Below are positions 8,735-19,238 of a stretch of DNA of 64,000 nt, piece after piece. Under the pieces are notes generated by a model that searched no databases, was not told the origin of the DNA, and saw only the letters and a list, made by a program, of their open reading frames with translations. Origin of the DNA: Evansella vedderi (GTDB lineage Bacteria > Bacillota > Bacilli > Bacillales > Salisediminibacteriaceae); contig NZ_JAUSUG010000021.1 of the NCBI RefSeq assembly GCF_030813435.1, positions 47,918-111,917 on the forward strand. Reading direction: 5' to 3'. Numbering within the stretch: the stretch's first letter is position 1; each line of letters starts with the position of its first letter. Position numbers and translations under genes: made by a program.

Positions 8735-8764
8735 CGCTCTATCGTTCAAGAAGAACGTAGAGCG
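8735..8764 (-). terminator. Hairpin after argH
   Basis: CGCTCTACGTTC and GAACGATAGAGCG form a long stem 13 nt downstream of the argH stop. The following sequence (TTATTAG) is only weakly T-rich, so termination is probable, not certain. The remainder of 8504-8734 is AT-rich and shows nothing else. Confidence 0.6.
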
Positions 8765-8776
8765 CCAAACCTTCAT

Positions 8777-10150
8777 TTAGCTTAATTGTTTTTTCGCTAA
8801 CTCAATTTGTTCTTTTACTTGAGCTTGGGAGGTTCCTCCGTAGCTTCCCCTTGCGGCAACTACGTTATCTGGGGCCAGCACCTCGTAAATATCATCTTCA
8901 AACAGCTCATGGAACTTCTGATAATCATCTATGCTTAATTCTAGCAAGAACTTTTTATTTTCAATGGCATATAATACAATTTTTCCAATGACTTCATGTG
9001 CTTCACGGAATGGGAGGCCCTTCGTCACTAAGTAATCTGCAATGTCTGTGGCATTAGAATAATCTTGGTTAACAGCCTGACGCATTTTTTCATCATTTAC
9101 GGTCATTGTATCAATCATTGGTCCTAACAATTGAAGGGAACCTTCCAACGTTTCTACCGTATCAAACATGCCCTCTTTATCCTCTTGCATGTCCTTGTTA
9201 TAGGCCAATGGGAGACCTTTCAACACAGTGAGCAGTCCCATAAGGTTACCGTAAACTCGACCTGTTTTTGCCCGAAGCAACTCTGGTACATCAGGGTTCT
9301 TCTTCTGTGGCATGATGCTTGACCCTGTGCAGAAGGAGTCATCCAGCTCTACAAATTGGAACTCTTGGCTACTCCATATAACAAGCTCTTCTGACAGACG
9401 GGAAATATGCATCATGATAATAGAAGCTGCTGATAAAAATTCTAAAATAAAGTCACGATCACTTACAGCATCCATACTGTTCGGATAAATATGCTCGAAG
9501 CCAAGTAATTCTGCTACTCGGTGACGATCGATGGGGAATGTCGTTCCAGCTAAAGCACCAGCACCTAGTGGTAGCCAATTAACACGCTCCAAGCTGTCTA
9601 CGAGGCGACCCTTATCACGCTCGAGCATCCAGAAGTACGCCATTAAATGGTGGGCGAAGGATACTGGTTGCGCTCGCTGAAGATGAGTATAGCCTGGGAT
9701 GATTGTATCCACATTAGCCTCCGCTTGCTTTAAGATGGCAGCCTGGACACCTTCAATTAACCCAATGATCTCCTGGGTGTGGTTTTTCAAATAAAGGTGC
9801 ATATCAGTAGCCACTTGGTCATTACGACTACGGCCAGTGTGAAGCTTTCCACCCACAGCACCGATTTCATCGATCAAAAATTTCTCTATATTCATGTGGA
9901 TGTCTTCATTGGCAACTGAATATTCCAGCTCACCGTTTTCTAGCTTTTCCTTTACCTTTAGGAGCCCTGCTTTGATCGTTTCTGCGTCCTCCGTGGAGAT
10001 GATGTTGCACTCGCCTAGCATTTGTACATGGGCGAGGCTTCCTTCAATGTCCTCAGATGCAAGCTTTTGGTCGAAGGAAATGGAAGCTGTTAGTTCCTCC
10101 ACTAGTTTGTTTGTTTCTTTTGTGAATCTTCCGCCCCATAGTTTAGACAT
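8777..10150 (-). CDS. argH: Argininosuccinate lyase
   Basis: The last step of arginine synthesis: argininosuccinate to arginine plus fumarate, in the cytoplasm as a homotetramer. The 457-residue length is typical. The fumarase/aspartase superfamily signature [11 protein letters not shown] with the catalytic Ser loop lies near residue 280, and [12 protein letters not shown] and [13 protein letters not shown] segments ([13 protein letters not shown]) are intact. The ATG at 10150 follows GGGAGG. The gene is the last of the arginine block and is separated from argG by about 400 bp holding a dispersed repeat, so argG-argH co-transcription may be weakened or argH may have its own promoter. Confidence 0.97.
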   Translation of the reverse strand: MSKLWGGRFTKETNKLVEELTASISFDQKLASEDIEGSLAHVQMLGECNIISTEDAETIKAGLLKVKEKLENGELEYSVANEDIHMNIEKFLIDEIGAVGGKLHTGRSRNDQVATDMHLYLKNHTQEIIGLIEGVQAAILKQAEANVDTIIPGYTHLQRAQPVSFAHHLMAYFWMLERDKGRLVDSLERVNWLPLGAGALAGTTFPIDRHRVAELLGFEHIYPNSMDAVSDRDFILEFLSAASIIMMHISRLSEELVIWSSQEFQFVELDDSFCTGSSIMPQKKNPDVPELLRAKTGRVYGNLMGLLTVLKGLPLAYNKDMQEDKEGMFDTVETLEGSLQLLGPMIDTMTVNDEKMRQAVNQDYSNATDIADYLVTKGLPFREAHEVIGKIVLYAIENKKFLLELSIDDYQKFHELFEDDIYEVLAPDNVVAARGSYGGTSQAQVKEQIELAKKQLS

Positions 10151-10189
10151 TACTTAATTTCCTCCCTTAATTATGGCTCTAACTCTAAC

Positions 10190-10385
10190 TATTGAGTTCA
10201 TTCGCTACGACCCACTCCCTTTCCGCGGGCGAACCGCAAGCCTCCTCGTGCTCACGCCCTGTGGGGCCCACAAGCGGGACCTAAGACGCTTCCCTAAATA
10301 GTTTGCGTCGAGTAATCGCAGACGCAGGACGTGGGCTGCCCTTAGGCGTAATTGATCCGCCTGTAACGGAGTCGAGAGACAAGGT
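10190..10385. repeat. Dispersed intergenic repeat, family B-like, between argH and argG
   Basis: A GC-richer block with TTTCCGCGGGCGAACCGCAA, GCCTCCTCG and CTGTGGGGCCCAC. It shares the CCGCGGGC and CCTCCTCG/CCTCCTTG core and the TGTGGGG motif with the copies at 48.8 and 23.3 kb. It is non-coding and occupies most of the 403-bp gap. The rest of that gap (10386-10553) holds a short inverted repeat (GTTTGCTGGC with GCCAGCAAAC, about 10489-10514), a possible argG terminator. Confidence 0.65.
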
Positions 10386-10488
10386 TAATGCGACCTTTTT
10401 CATATGACATGGTAGAATCTAATTACTGTACGTTTATACAAGTAATTCTAAACCTTGTGATGACTCAAGAGTCAACTTCTTATAAAAA

Positions 10489-10514
10489 GTTTGCTGGCGG
10501 TGTGGCCAGCAAAC
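10489..10514 (-). terminator. Hairpin downstream of argG
   Basis: GTTTGCTGGC and GCCAGCAAAC form a perfect 10-bp stem about 40 nt after the argG stop. Only a loose T-rich run follows on the minus strand. Confidence 0.55.
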
Positions 10515-10553
10515 TTGAATTTCATTTCTATATTATAGGACTAATTTCACCGT

Positions 10554-11837
10554 TTACCCGTAGATCTTGGAGTCGTTTTGTTTTTCTCCTTGGAGGGCGA
10601 TGTGCTCTTCTTTAAGTAGTTTCTCTTGCTGGGTAGCTCCACTGTTTTGGTTTACTTCTGTGTAAACCTTTGTTGTTAAGCCCCATAGCTTGATGAAGCC
10701 TACTGCTGCGTTGTGGTCGAAAGCATCTCCTTTAGAATACGTAGCTAGCTCCTCATTATACAAGCTGTTAGCAGATTTACGTGCTACAACGGTGTGGTTT
10801 CCTTTATGAAGCTTTACCTTGATTGTACCAGAAACAACCTTTTGTGTTTCATTCACGAATGCTTCAAGAGCTTTCTTCAATGGAGAATACCAAAGTCCAT
10901 CGTAAGTAAGCTGTGTCATTTGTTGATCTACCTGAGTTTTGAATTGCGTTACTTCACGTGGCAACGTTAAAAACTCAAGCTCCTTATGAGCATTAATCAA
11001 AATTAACGCTCCTGGATTTTCATACACTTCACGGGATTTGATTCCTACAAGGCGGTTTTCAATGTGGTCAATTCGACCTACACCATGTTTTCCGCCAACA
11101 GCATTTAATGTTTCAATAAGCTCAACAAGCTCCATTTTCTCTCCATTAAGAGCTACAGGAACTCCTTTATCAAATTCAATATCAACATATTCCGCTTCAT
11201 CTGGAGTCATAGTGATTGGTGCCGTCCATTCAAAGGCCTCCTCAGGTGCTTCTACCCATGGATCCTCTAATACACCAGCTTCACACGCTCTTCCCCAAAT
11301 GTTCGCATCAATGGAGTAAGGATTTTCTAATGTAGCAGGTACTGGAATTCCCTTTTCCTTCGCATAAGCAATCTCCTCGTCACGGGTCATCCCCCATTCA
11401 CGTACAGGAGCAATCACCTTTAAGTTAGGATTTAAAGCTTGAATAGAAACCTCGAAACGAACTTGGTCGTTCCCTTTTCCAGTACAACCATGAGCAACGG
11501 CTACCGCACCCTCTTGCTCCGCAACCTCCACTAACAATTTTGAGATTAACGGTCGAGATAATGCGGAGGAAATTGGATATTTTCCTTCGTAAAGGCAGTT
11601 TGACTTTAGTGCAGGTAAAATATATTCCTCAGCCAATAATTCCTTCGCGTCCACCATAATTGCTTTTATTGCACCAACGTCAAGAGCTTTGTTTTTGATC
11701 GCTTCAAAATCCTTTTTCTCCCCAACGTCTAAGCCTAACGCGATAACATCATAACCGTACTGTTCTTGTATCCACTTAATTGAAACTGAAGTGTCTAATC
11801 CACCGGAATATGCCAAAACAACCTTTTCTTTAGCCAT
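10554..11837 (-). CDS. argG: Argininosuccinate synthase
   Basis: Condenses citrulline and aspartate with ATP to argininosuccinate. The N terminus [13 protein letters not shown] is the ATP-pyrophosphatase loop, and [15 protein letters not shown] is the second family signature. The 427 residues exceed the roughly 400 usual in Bacillus: the enzyme ends at KVYTEVNQ and a Lys/Glu/Gln-rich tail of about 25 residues follows. The tail is in frame without any sign of frameshift, so it is a lineage extension. Its own promoter with an ARG box lies just upstream, so arginine-dependent repression by AhrC/ArgR is expected. Confidence 0.97.
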   Translation of the reverse strand: MAKEKVVLAYSGGLDTSVSIKWIQEQYGYDVIALGLDVGEKKDFEAIKNKALDVGAIKAIMVDAKELLAEEYILPALKSNCLYEGKYPISSALSRPLISKLLVEVAEQEGAVAVAHGCTGKGNDQVRFEVSIQALNPNLKVIAPVREWGMTRDEEIAYAKEKGIPVPATLENPYSIDANIWGRACEAGVLEDPWVEAPEEAFEWTAPITMTPDEAEYVDIEFDKGVPVALNGEKMELVELIETLNAVGGKHGVGRIDHIENRLVGIKSREVYENPGALILINAHKELEFLTLPREVTQFKTQVDQQMTQLTYDGLWYSPLKKALEAFVNETQKVVSGTIKVKLHKGNHTVVARKSANSLYNEELATYSKGDAFDHNAAVGFIKLWGLTTKVYTEVNQNSGATQQEKLLKEEHIALQGEKQNDSKIYG

Positions 11838-11878
11838 TATATAAACTCTCCTTTTCCCTAATCAACGAATTAATATCT

Positions 11879-11907
11879 ATTATAACGTATTTTTATGCAT
11901 AATCAAC
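11879..11907 (-). promoter_or_regulatory. argG promoter with overlapping ARG box
   Basis: On the minus strand TTGATT (11906-11901), a 16-bp spacer and TATAAT (11884-11879) form a sigma-A promoter. The spacer carries TATGCATAAAAATACG, which resembles the AhrC/ArgR operator half-site and is nearly the same as the sequence in the argC promoter. Repressor binding here would block polymerase. Confidence 0.75.
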
Positions 11908-11915
11908 CAAAAAAA

Positions 11916-12896
11916 TTAATCTTTCATTAAAACTTTTAATAAAGCCTTTTGTGCATGCAGTCGATTTTCCGCTTCATCAAACACGACAGAGTGCGGTCCA
12001 TCAATGATTTCAGCCGTTACTTCCTCTTCTCGGTGAGCAGGTAAGCAATGTAAAAAAATAAAATCTTCTTTGGCCAAAGAACATAATTCACTATTCACTT
12101 GGAAAGGTTGCAATGCTTCTAAACGTACCGCCTGCTCTTCCTCTTGCCCCATGCTCGCCCAAACATCTGTAACGATCACGTCAGCATCCTTTACGGCAGC
12201 CTTTGGATCATTTCCTACAATTACCTTACTTCCCTGTTGTTTTGCAACCTCATTTACCCCTTGCAAAATCTCACCGCTCGGTTCATACCCTACTGGACAT
12301 GCCATGGAAATATTCATTCCCACCTTTGCGGCACCTTCCATTAATGAGTGGGCCACATTATTGTTTCCGTCTCCTACGTAGGAAAGGGTTAATCCTTTCA
12401 ATTTTCCTTTATGCTCTAATATTGTAAGCAAATCGGCTAGTACCTGTGCAGGATGATGTGTATCGGATAAGCCGTTAATTACAGGTACTGAGGAATGCAT
12501 TGCCAGTTCCTCTACCTTTTCATGCTCAAAGGTGCGGATCATAATCCCGTCCACATATCTCGCTAGTACATTTGCCGTATCATAGATAGATTCGCCACGG
12601 CCTAGCTGCAAGTCCTTGGAGCTCAGGAAAATAGCGTGACCACCTAGCTGGAGCATACCAACCTCAAAGGATACTCTCGTTCTAGTAGATGACTTTTCAA
12701 AGATCATCCCCAATGTTTTTCCTTGTAAATAAGGGGTAGGAATCCCTTGCTTTTGTTTCTTCTTCAAATCTAGCGCTTCTTGCAAGAGATAGTGAATCTC
12801 CTCTGACTCCAACTCTGCAAGGGTAAGGAAATCCTTCCCTCGCAGCTTCTGTTCTATAGCTAACTTGTTATCTTTTATATTTTGGACAGTTGACAT
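11916..12896 (-). CDS. argF: Ornithine carbamoyltransferase
   Basis: Transfers the carbamoyl group from carbamoyl phosphate to ornithine, giving citrulline. The 326-residue protein has the carbamoyl-phosphate loop SSTRTRVSFE near residue 70, HPAQVLADL for ornithine-side binding, and the catalytic HCLPAHREEEV near residue 285; all are intact. The start overlaps the end of carB by 22 bp, and a GAGGTGG site precedes the ATG, so translation is likely coupled. This anabolic enzyme receives carbamoyl phosphate made by the adjacent CarAB pair. Confidence 0.97.
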   Translation of the reverse strand: MSTVQNIKDNKLAIEQKLRGKDFLTLAELESEEIHYLLQEALDLKKKQKQGIPTPYLQGKTLGMIFEKSSTRTRVSFEVGMLQLGGHAIFLSSKDLQLGRGESIYDTANVLARYVDGIMIRTFEHEKVEELAMHSSVPVINGLSDTHHPAQVLADLLTILEHKGKLKGLTLSYVGDGNNNVAHSLMEGAAKVGMNISMACPVGYEPSGEILQGVNEVAKQQGSKVIVGNDPKAAVKDADVIVTDVWASMGQEEEQAVRLEALQPFQVNSELCSLAKEDFIFLHCLPAHREEEVTAEIIDGPHSVVFDEAENRLHAQKALLKVLMKD

Positions 12897-15800
12897 GTCT
12901 CCACCTCATTTATGCATAGTTTATTCATCCCACGATATTCCTTTAACGTCCGCGGCTCTTCAACAACATCCCCATTTTCCAATGACTGAATCCACGGCTT
13001 TAATGTATCAAAACTAGTAAAGTAAGGAACTTGATAGCGTACCGATAACTCGCGAATATAAAAACCTATCTTCTCCCCATCACGACCTTCGTTTGGAATA
13101 TTCAATACGAGACTCGGTTTATTGTTTTTCCAGTAATCGTGTAATAGGTTCTTATCCTTCGGCAACTCCTCCGCAGCAATTCCATTTTCCACAAGGAACT
13201 TCCCTGTACCTTCTGTGGCAACCACTTGATAACCAGCGTCCACAAAGGCCTGGATACTGCAAAGACTTTCTCCCTTCGCCCTGTCTGCTATGGAACAAAA
13301 AATGGTAGGTGAAGCTTCTAGCTCTGATTTTTTCCCAGAAAGCTGCATTCCTTTCCATAAGGCTTCCTGGAGCGTCGAACCTAGTCCTAATGTTTCCCCA
13401 GTAGATTTCATCTCTGGACCAAGGACGTGATCTACCCCTTTTAGCTTGCTAGCAGAAAAAATCGGTGCCTTCACAGAATAATAGTTTGGCTCCTCAAGTA
13501 GGCCGAGGCCTCTCTCACTGCTTAATCCCTTCAACTTAGCTCCTAGCTGAACATGGGTCGCCCATTCTATCATTGGAACACCAGTGACCTTACTCATAAT
13601 TGGAACCGTTCTTGATGATCGTGGATTCACTTCTAATACGTAAACTACTGAATCATGAACCACAAACTGAATATTCATCATCCCAATGACTGGCAAGTGG
13701 TTCGCAATCCTTTCACCGTAATTAACAACCGTGTTCTTCAGCTCCTCCGACATGGTAACTGGTGGGAATAAAGCTACGCTGTCTCCAGAGTGGACACCTG
13801 CTTTTTCCAAATGCTCAAAAATCCCTGGAACGACGATGGATTCCCCGTCACTAATAACGTCAATTTCGCATTCCATTCCTGGAAGGTATTGATCCACTAG
13901 TAGTGGCCAACAACGATCGTTTCCATCTTCTAAAATACGATGCAGGTATTTCGTTAACTCCCTGTCATTGTGGCAGATGAACATGGACTGACCACCAATA
14001 ACGTAGGACGGACGAATAAGTACTGGGTAACCTAACTCTTTTGCTGCAGGTAAAAGGTCTTCCCCGCTATATATTGTTTTCCCGGCAATATGCGGGATGT
14101 CTAATTCATTTAATAAATCGTAAAAATGGTGGCGATCCTCTAACTGATCAATAACCTTCGTGGAGGTACCAAGGATGTTAACCCCTTCCTCCTCCAATTC
14201 ATTAGCTAGATTGATAGCTGTTTGGCCGCCGAATTGAACAAGGACTCCCGTTACCCCTTCCTTTTCAATTACAGCGAGTATATCTTCTACTGCTAACGGC
14301 TCAAAATATAGTCTATCTGCGATGGAGTAGTCGGTGCTAACTGTCTCCGGATTGTTATTCATAACGATAGCTTCGTAACCTTTTTTCTTTACGGCAAGTG
14401 CCGCATGTACGGAGCAATAATCGAATTCAATCCCTTGACCAATTCGGATAGGTCCAGATCCAATGACAAGAATTTTATTTTTGTTATCCGTTGCCTCCAC
14501 CTCATCGGCGCCTTGGAAGGTAGAGTAATAGTACGGTGTTACGGCATCAAACTCCGCTGCGCAAGTATCAACAAGCTTATAGCCACGTTGCACCTTCATT
14601 TCCTTCCACTTCGTCCGAACATCCTTTTCGGTAATTTGAAAGACTTCAGCAATTCGCTTATCCCCCATGTTCATAAGCTTCGCCTGCTTTAACAATGCAG
14701 CCGGTGCTTCCTCCCACGGGTATGCTGCTAATTCTAGTTCGCAGTCTACTATTCTCTTTACCTTTGTGAGGAACCAACGGTCTATTTCTGTATAAATGAT
14801 CACTTCTTCTATGGTAAAACCTCGTTTAAAGGCCTCCGCAATAGCAAATAATCGTAAATCTGTTGGTGTTTTAAGCAATTTGATAATTTGTTCCTGTGAT
14901 TTTGTGGCCATCCCTTTGGCAAACAAGCTGTGTGCGTTCATTTCCATGGAACGAAGTGCTTTATTCAGCGCCCCTTCAAAGGAACGGTCGATAGCCATTA
15001 CCTCTCCAGTAGCCTTCATTTGCGTCCCTAATGTACGATCTCCTTCAGAAAACTTATCGAATGGGAATCGTGGCAGCTTTACGACACAATAGTCTAAAGC
15101 TGGCTCGAAGGAAGCATACGTATTGGCAGTAATAGGATTAAGTATTTCGTCTAAATGATAGCCAATAGCACACTTAGCAGCAATCCTTGCAATTGGGTAT
15201 CCCGTTGCTTTGGATGCCAAAGCGGAAGAACGACTTACCCTTGGGTTGACCTCGATAATGTAATATTGATTAGAATCTGGCTCCAATGCAAACTGGATAT
15301 TACATCCTCCTACCACATTCAATGCCCGAATAACCTTCAACGAAGAATTTCGGAGCATTTGGTATTGGACGTCTGATAATGTTTGAGACGGTGCTACGAC
15401 GATGGAATCTCCAGTGTGTACACCAACGGGATCCATGTTTTCCATATTACAAACGATGGTGCAGGTGTCGTTCTCATCCCGCATCACCTCGTACTCTACT
15501 TCTTTCCAGCCCTTGATGCTCTTTTCCACGAGCACTTGATGGATAGGACTTTGAGTTAAGCCTTGCTTTAAAATATATTCTAGCTCTTCATCATTGTTAG
15601 CAAATCCGCCGCCCGCACCACCTAATGTATAGGCTGGGCGGATGATAACAGGAAAGCCTACCTCCTTCACGAATGCTACTCCCGAATCAAAGTCCTCAAT
15701 AATTTTCGACTCTGGAATTGGCTCCCCAATTTCAAGCATTAGGTTACGGAATTTCTCTCTGTCTTCTCCTTTTTGAATGGATTCTACAGAGGTTCCAAGG

Positions 15801-16144
15801 AGCTTTACTCCATATTTCTGGAGAATCCCCTTTTCATGAAGCTCCACCGTTAAGTTAAGGCCCGTTTGGCCCCCAAGAGTACCGATCATACCATCAGGAT
15901 TTTCCTTGGCAATGATCTTTTCGATGGTTTGGACATTAAGTGGTTCAATATACACTTTATCCGCCATCGTTTCGTCTGTCATGATTGTTGCTGGATTGTT
16001 GTTCACAAGGACAACCTCCACGCCCTCCTCTTTTAAGGCGAGACAGGCCTGTGTCCCTGCGTAATCAAATTCAGCCGCCTGCCCAATAACAATGGGGCCG
16101 GAGCCAATAACAAGAATTTTATTTAAATGACTATACTTTGGCAT
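12875..16144 (-). CDS. carB: Carbamoyl-phosphate synthase large subunit (arginine-linked)
   Basis: A 1089-residue synthetase with two homologous ATP-grasp halves (about 1-400 and 555-935), an oligomerisation region between them, and an MGS-like allosteric domain at the C terminus. Duplicate signatures are visible: KILVIGSGPIVIGQ near the start and KILVIGSGPIRIGQ in the middle, with paired Gly-rich ATP loops. It uses ammonia delivered by CarA to make carbamoyl phosphate. Placement inside arg genes marks it as the arginine-repressed isozyme, with a separate pyrimidine copy expected elsewhere. It overlaps carA by 14 bp and argF by 22 bp. Confidence 0.97.
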   Translation of the reverse strand: MPKYSHLNKILVIGSGPIVIGQAAEFDYAGTQACLALKEEGVEVVLVNNNPATIMTDETMADKVYIEPLNVQTIEKIIAKENPDGMIGTLGGQTGLNLTVELHEKGILQKYGVKLLGTSVESIQKGEDREKFRNLMLEIGEPIPESKIIEDFDSGVAFVKEVGFPVIIRPAYTLGGAGGGFANNDEELEYILKQGLTQSPIHQVLVEKSIKGWKEVEYEVMRDENDTCTIVCNMENMDPVGVHTGDSIVVAPSQTLSDVQYQMLRNSSLKVIRALNVVGGCNIQFALEPDSNQYYIIEVNPRVSRSSALASKATGYPIARIAAKCAIGYHLDEILNPITANTYASFEPALDYCVVKLPRFPFDKFSEGDRTLGTQMKATGEVMAIDRSFEGALNKALRSMEMNAHSLFAKGMATKSQEQIIKLLKTPTDLRLFAIAEAFKRGFTIEEVIIYTEIDRWFLTKVKRIVDCELELAAYPWEEAPAALLKQAKLMNMGDKRIAEVFQITEKDVRTKWKEMKVQRGYKLVDTCAAEFDAVTPYYYSTFQGADEVEATDNKNKILVIGSGPIRIGQGIEFDYCSVHAALAVKKKGYEAIVMNNNPETVSTDYSIADRLYFEPLAVEDILAVIEKEGVTGVLVQFGGQTAINLANELEEEGVNILGTSTKVIDQLEDRHHFYDLLNELDIPHIAGKTIYSGEDLLPAAKELGYPVLIRPSYVIGGQSMFICHNDRELTKYLHRILEDGNDRCWPLLVDQYLPGMECEIDVISDGESIVVPGIFEHLEKAGVHSGDSVALFPPVTMSEELKNTVVNYGERIANHLPVIGMMNIQFVVHDSVVYVLEVNPRSSRTVPIMSKVTGVPMIEWATHVQLGAKLKGLSSERGLGLLEEPNYYSVKAPIFSASKLKGVDHVLGPEMKSTGETLGLGSTLQEALWKGMQLSGKKSELEASPTIFCSIADRAKGESLCSIQAFVDAGYQVVATEGTGKFLVENGIAAEELPKDKNLLHDYWKNNKPSLVLNIPNEGRDGEKIGFYIRELSVRYQVPYFTSFDTLKPWIQSLENGDVVEEPRTLKEYRGMNKLCINEVETCQLSKI

Positions 16145-17207
16145 ACCTCTTCCCTCCTGAAGAAACCACCTGATGCAAAAATTCGTTGAATATATATTCC
16201 GTGTCGCTTGGTCCTGGATGGGCTTCAGGATGGAATTGCACCGATTGGATCGGTAGACTGACGTGTTTCAGTCCTTCAACCGTTTTATCGTTTACATTAC
16301 GGAATAGCACTTGAAATTGAGAATAGTTAATGGATTCCTCCACGACGACATAGCCGTGGTTTTGGGAGGTCATACTTACCTTCCCAGTGAGCAGTTCCTT
16401 TACAGGATGATTTCCTCCCCGATGCCCAAAGGCCAGCTTCTTTGTCTTCGCCCCATGTGCAAGGGCGATAAGCTGATGGCCGAGACAAATTCCCAGCGTA
16501 GGGTAGCTCTCAGTAATCTTTTTAATTTCATTGAAGTAAGGTTCCAGCTTCATTGGATCCCCAGGTCCATTACTTAGGAGTATTCCATCCGGCTGTAATG
16601 CCTTTATTTGTTCGTAAGAAAAGTCGTATGGCACAACGGTCACACGGCAGTTTTCATGTAATAAAGCCGTTAAGATTGATTTTTTATACCCGTAATCTAT
16701 TAGGACAACATGAGGTCCTTCATTCGTGTAGGTAACCGGTTCATCTACGGAAACCTTTTTTACCCAGAATTCTTGAGAAACATCCATTCCGCCCTTAAGG
16801 GACGGTTCCGTTGCGATCATTCCCTTAACCGTATGATGTTTACGGATCACCTTTACAAGTGCCCGGGTATCTACCCCCGTGAGGCCGGGAACACCAGCCT
16901 GCTGAAGCATCTCAGAAAAGTTTTTTGTTGATTGGTAGTGACTAGGCGCCTCGCACATGTCTCCAGTAATGACCCCGGAGACAGCAGTGGAGAAACTTTC
17001 ATTGTCCTCATCATTTAGTCCGTAGTTTCCAATTAATGGGTAACAAAAGGTAAGGATTTGCCCTGCGTAGGAAGGGTCTGTAACGATCTCTTGGTAACCA
17101 GTCATGCTCGTATTAAAGACTACTTCCCCAATCATATTGTTCAGCTCACCGATAAGTGTCCCTTCAAAGACCTCTCCCGTTTCTAGAATTAAATAGCCTT
17201 GTTTCAC
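16131..17207 (-). CDS. carA: Carbamoyl-phosphate synthase small subunit (glutaminase)
   Basis: A 358-residue class I glutamine amidotransferase that supplies ammonia to CarB. The N-terminal CarA domain has ETGEVFEG and TGYQEIVTDPSYAGQ. The C-terminal glutaminase has the nucleophile elbow LGICLGHQLIA near residue 240 and the His-Glu pair in QFHPEAHPGP. The GTG start overlaps the argD stop in a GTGA arrangement, indicating coupled translation. Its position between argD and carB matches the B. subtilis arg cluster. Confidence 0.97.
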   Translation of the reverse strand: MKQGYLILETGEVFEGTLIGELNNMIGEVVFNTSMTGYQEIVTDPSYAGQILTFCYPLIGNYGLNDEDNESFSTAVSGVITGDMCEAPSHYQSTKNFSEMLQQAGVPGLTGVDTRALVKVIRKHHTVKGMIATEPSLKGGMDVSQEFWVKKVSVDEPVTYTNEGPHVVLIDYGYKKSILTALLHENCRVTVVPYDFSYEQIKALQPDGILLSNGPGDPMKLEPYFNEIKKITESYPTLGICLGHQLIALAHGAKTKKLAFGHRGGNHPVKELLTGKVSMTSQNHGYVVVEESINYSQFQVLFRNVNDKTVEGLKHVSLPIQSVQFHPEAHPGPSDTEYIFNEFLHQVVSSGGKRYAKV

Positions 17208-18424
17208 AGGGATTTCCCCCCTTCCGTTTGATTTGCAAATATAGTTTTCAAGACATTAATGACTTGATCAATTTCAGATTGAGTAGTTGTTAACGGCGGC
17301 AGCAAGCGAACCACATTTGGTCCTGCAACAAGGAGAAGAACATTATGCTGCTCCCTTGCCTCATTTAAAACATCTATTGCAAGCCCCTCCGTGACAATTC
17401 CTTGCATAAGGCCGATACCACGAATTTCTTTCACTTGCGCTGGATAATCTTCAGCTAGTTCCTGAAGTTGATCAGCTAAGTAAGCACCAAGTTCTCCTGC
17501 TTGTTGGACAACGTCCGTTTCCACAAGCTCCGTTAAGGTGGCCACCCCTGCCGTTGCAACTATTGGATTCCCTCCAAAGGTTGTGCCGTGTGTACCCGGT
17601 CCAAAGGCTTCCGCTACTTCCCCCTTTGCTACAATGGCACCAATGGGAAGTCCTGAGCCTAAGCCCTTTGCTAGAGTCAGCACGTCTGGCTCGATGCCGT
17701 AATGCTCGTAAGCAAATAACTTTCCTGTACGGCCCATCCCCGTTTGCACTTCGTCAACCATAAGAAGGATATCATTTTCCTTACAAATAGCAACTAGTTG
17801 TTGTAACCAATCTTTTTTTGCCGGAACAACCCCTCCCTCCCCTTGTGTCAACTCCAATAATACGGCACAGGTTTGTGGAGTTAAGATTTCCGATAGTGCC
17901 TCAACAGAGTTGTACGGTAAATAACGGAATCCAGGTACTAAAGGTCCAAAGCCATCCTGAATTTTGGATTGGCCCGTTGCCGTTAGTGTAGCCATTGTTC
18001 TCCCATGAAAGGATCGTTGAAAGGTTACCACCTCAAAGGCATCTGTTCCCTTTACTTTTTGCGCGTACCTTCTTGCTAATTTAATAGCCCCTTCATTTGC
18101 TTCCGCCCCACTGTTGCAGAAAAAAACTTGATCCCCGAAGCTGTTAGAGGTCAGTAGGTCAGCCAGCTTTTGCTGGGCTGGAATATGATATAGGTTGGAA
18201 CAATGCCATAACTCTTGAAGCTGTGCTTCCACTGCGTTTTTTACAGAGTTAGGCACGTGTCCTAAGTTACACGTCCCAATCCCTGAGGTGAAATCCAAAT
18301 ATCTTTTTCCTGTATCATCCCAAATATAACTCCCTTTCCCTTTCACAAATGTTACGGGAAAACGCTGGTAGGTGTTCATAATGGAATCTATTTGTGCTGC
18401 GGGAGTGTTCGTTACTTCAGACAT
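17204..18424 (-). CDS. argD: Acetylornithine aminotransferase
   Basis: A PLP-dependent class III aminotransferase that converts N-acetylglutamate semialdehyde to N-acetylornithine with glutamate as donor. The 406 residues include FCNSGAEANEGAIKLAR for phosphate binding, MVDEVQTGMGRTG around the cofactor aspartate, and the Schiff-base lysine in LAKGLGSGLPIG. An in-frame upstream start at 18448 exists, but the ATG at 18424 follows AAGGAG and overlaps the argB stop by 8 bp (ATGTCTGA), so it is preferred. Confidence 0.96.
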   Translation of the reverse strand: MSEVTNTPAAQIDSIMNTYQRFPVTFVKGKGSYIWDDTGKRYLDFTSGIGTCNLGHVPNSVKNAVEAQLQELWHCSNLYHIPAQQKLADLLTSNSFGDQVFFCNSGAEANEGAIKLARRYAQKVKGTDAFEVVTFQRSFHGRTMATLTATGQSKIQDGFGPLVPGFRYLPYNSVEALSEILTPQTCAVLLELTQGEGGVVPAKKDWLQQLVAICKENDILLMVDEVQTGMGRTGKLFAYEHYGIEPDVLTLAKGLGSGLPIGAIVAKGEVAEAFGPGTHGTTFGGNPIVATAGVATLTELVETDVVQQAGELGAYLADQLQELAEDYPAQVKEIRGIGLMQGIVTEGLAIDVLNEAREQHNVLLLVAGPNVVRLLPPLTTTQSEIDQVINVLKTIFANQTEGGKSL

Positions 18425-19226
18425 GTTGGTGCATCTCCTTATCTGCAATCATTTTCGTACCGATTTTGTTTCCAGCTAAGTACTGGTGAATACTGTTCGT
18501 TTCCATTCCATTAAGAATAACGACCTGCTGTACGTTATGGGTGAGTCCGTCGATGGCTGCCCTTACCTTTGGAATCATTCCGCCAGTAATGACCTCTTGT
18601 TCAATGAGGTCCTCCGCTTCCCTTTTTGACAGCTCATGAATGGTGGTCTGAACACCATTTTCTTCAACATATATACCTGGGATATCACTGATAAAGCAAA
18701 GCTTTGCACCAAGTGCCTTTGCCACTGCTGAAGCAGCAATATCACCGTTTATGTTATATTTCTGACCGGATCCGTCCATCCCGATGGGTGAAATTACGGG
18801 AATGTGATTTTGACCCAATATTTGATCAATTAACTCCGTTTTTACGTGGATAACATCTCCAACGAAGCCAAGCTTCATGGTATGATCTGTCGGCTCCGCT
18901 TGGATAAGACCGCCGTCTACACCACTGATCCCATAAGCACTCCCTCCAGCCTTCTGAAGGTTCTCTACTATCTTTTTATTAACGGAGCCGCTCAAGACCA
19001 TCTCCACAACATCCAGCACTTCTTTGGATGTGACCCTCAATCCATCTACGAAGGTCGTTTCAATATTGAGCTTCGTTAATAGGGAGGAAATTAGGGGCCC
19101 GCCACCGTGTACAATCACAGGCTTACAGGTGCCTTGCTGATGAAGCTCCACGAGATTTGTATAAAAGGATTTCGGTAAATTCTCTAAAACACTACCGCCA
19201 CATTTAATGACCAAATAATCACCCAT
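18417..19226 (-). CDS. argB: Acetylglutamate kinase
   Basis: Phosphorylates N-acetylglutamate in the second committed step. The 269-residue amino-acid-kinase fold starts YLVIKCGGSVLEN with the catalytic lysine, followed by HGGGPLIS for substrate. The late-domain signature ITGGMIPKVRAAIDGL contains the second lysine. It lacks the long N-terminal helix of arginine-inhibited hexameric kinases; with an ArgJ cycle present, feedback control more often falls on ArgJ. It follows argJ after 12 bp and overlaps argD. Confidence 0.97.
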   Translation of the reverse strand: MGDYLVIKCGGSVLENLPKSFYTNLVELHQQGTCKPVIVHGGGPLISSLLTKLNIETTFVDGLRVTSKEVLDVVEMVLSGSVNKKIVENLQKAGGSAYGISGVDGGLIQAEPTDHTMKLGFVGDVIHVKTELIDQILGQNHIPVISPIGMDGSGQKYNINGDIAASAVAKALGAKLCFISDIPGIYVEENGVQTTIHELSKREAEDLIEQEVITGGMIPKVRAAIDGLTHNVQQVVILNGMETNSIHQYLAGNKIGTKMIADKEMHQHV

Positions 19227-19238
19227 TATTTACACTCC

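Noticed and set aside
10388..10615. 75-codon frame beside argG
   Set aside because: Overlaps the argG end on the opposite strand and an intergenic hairpin; no coding signal.
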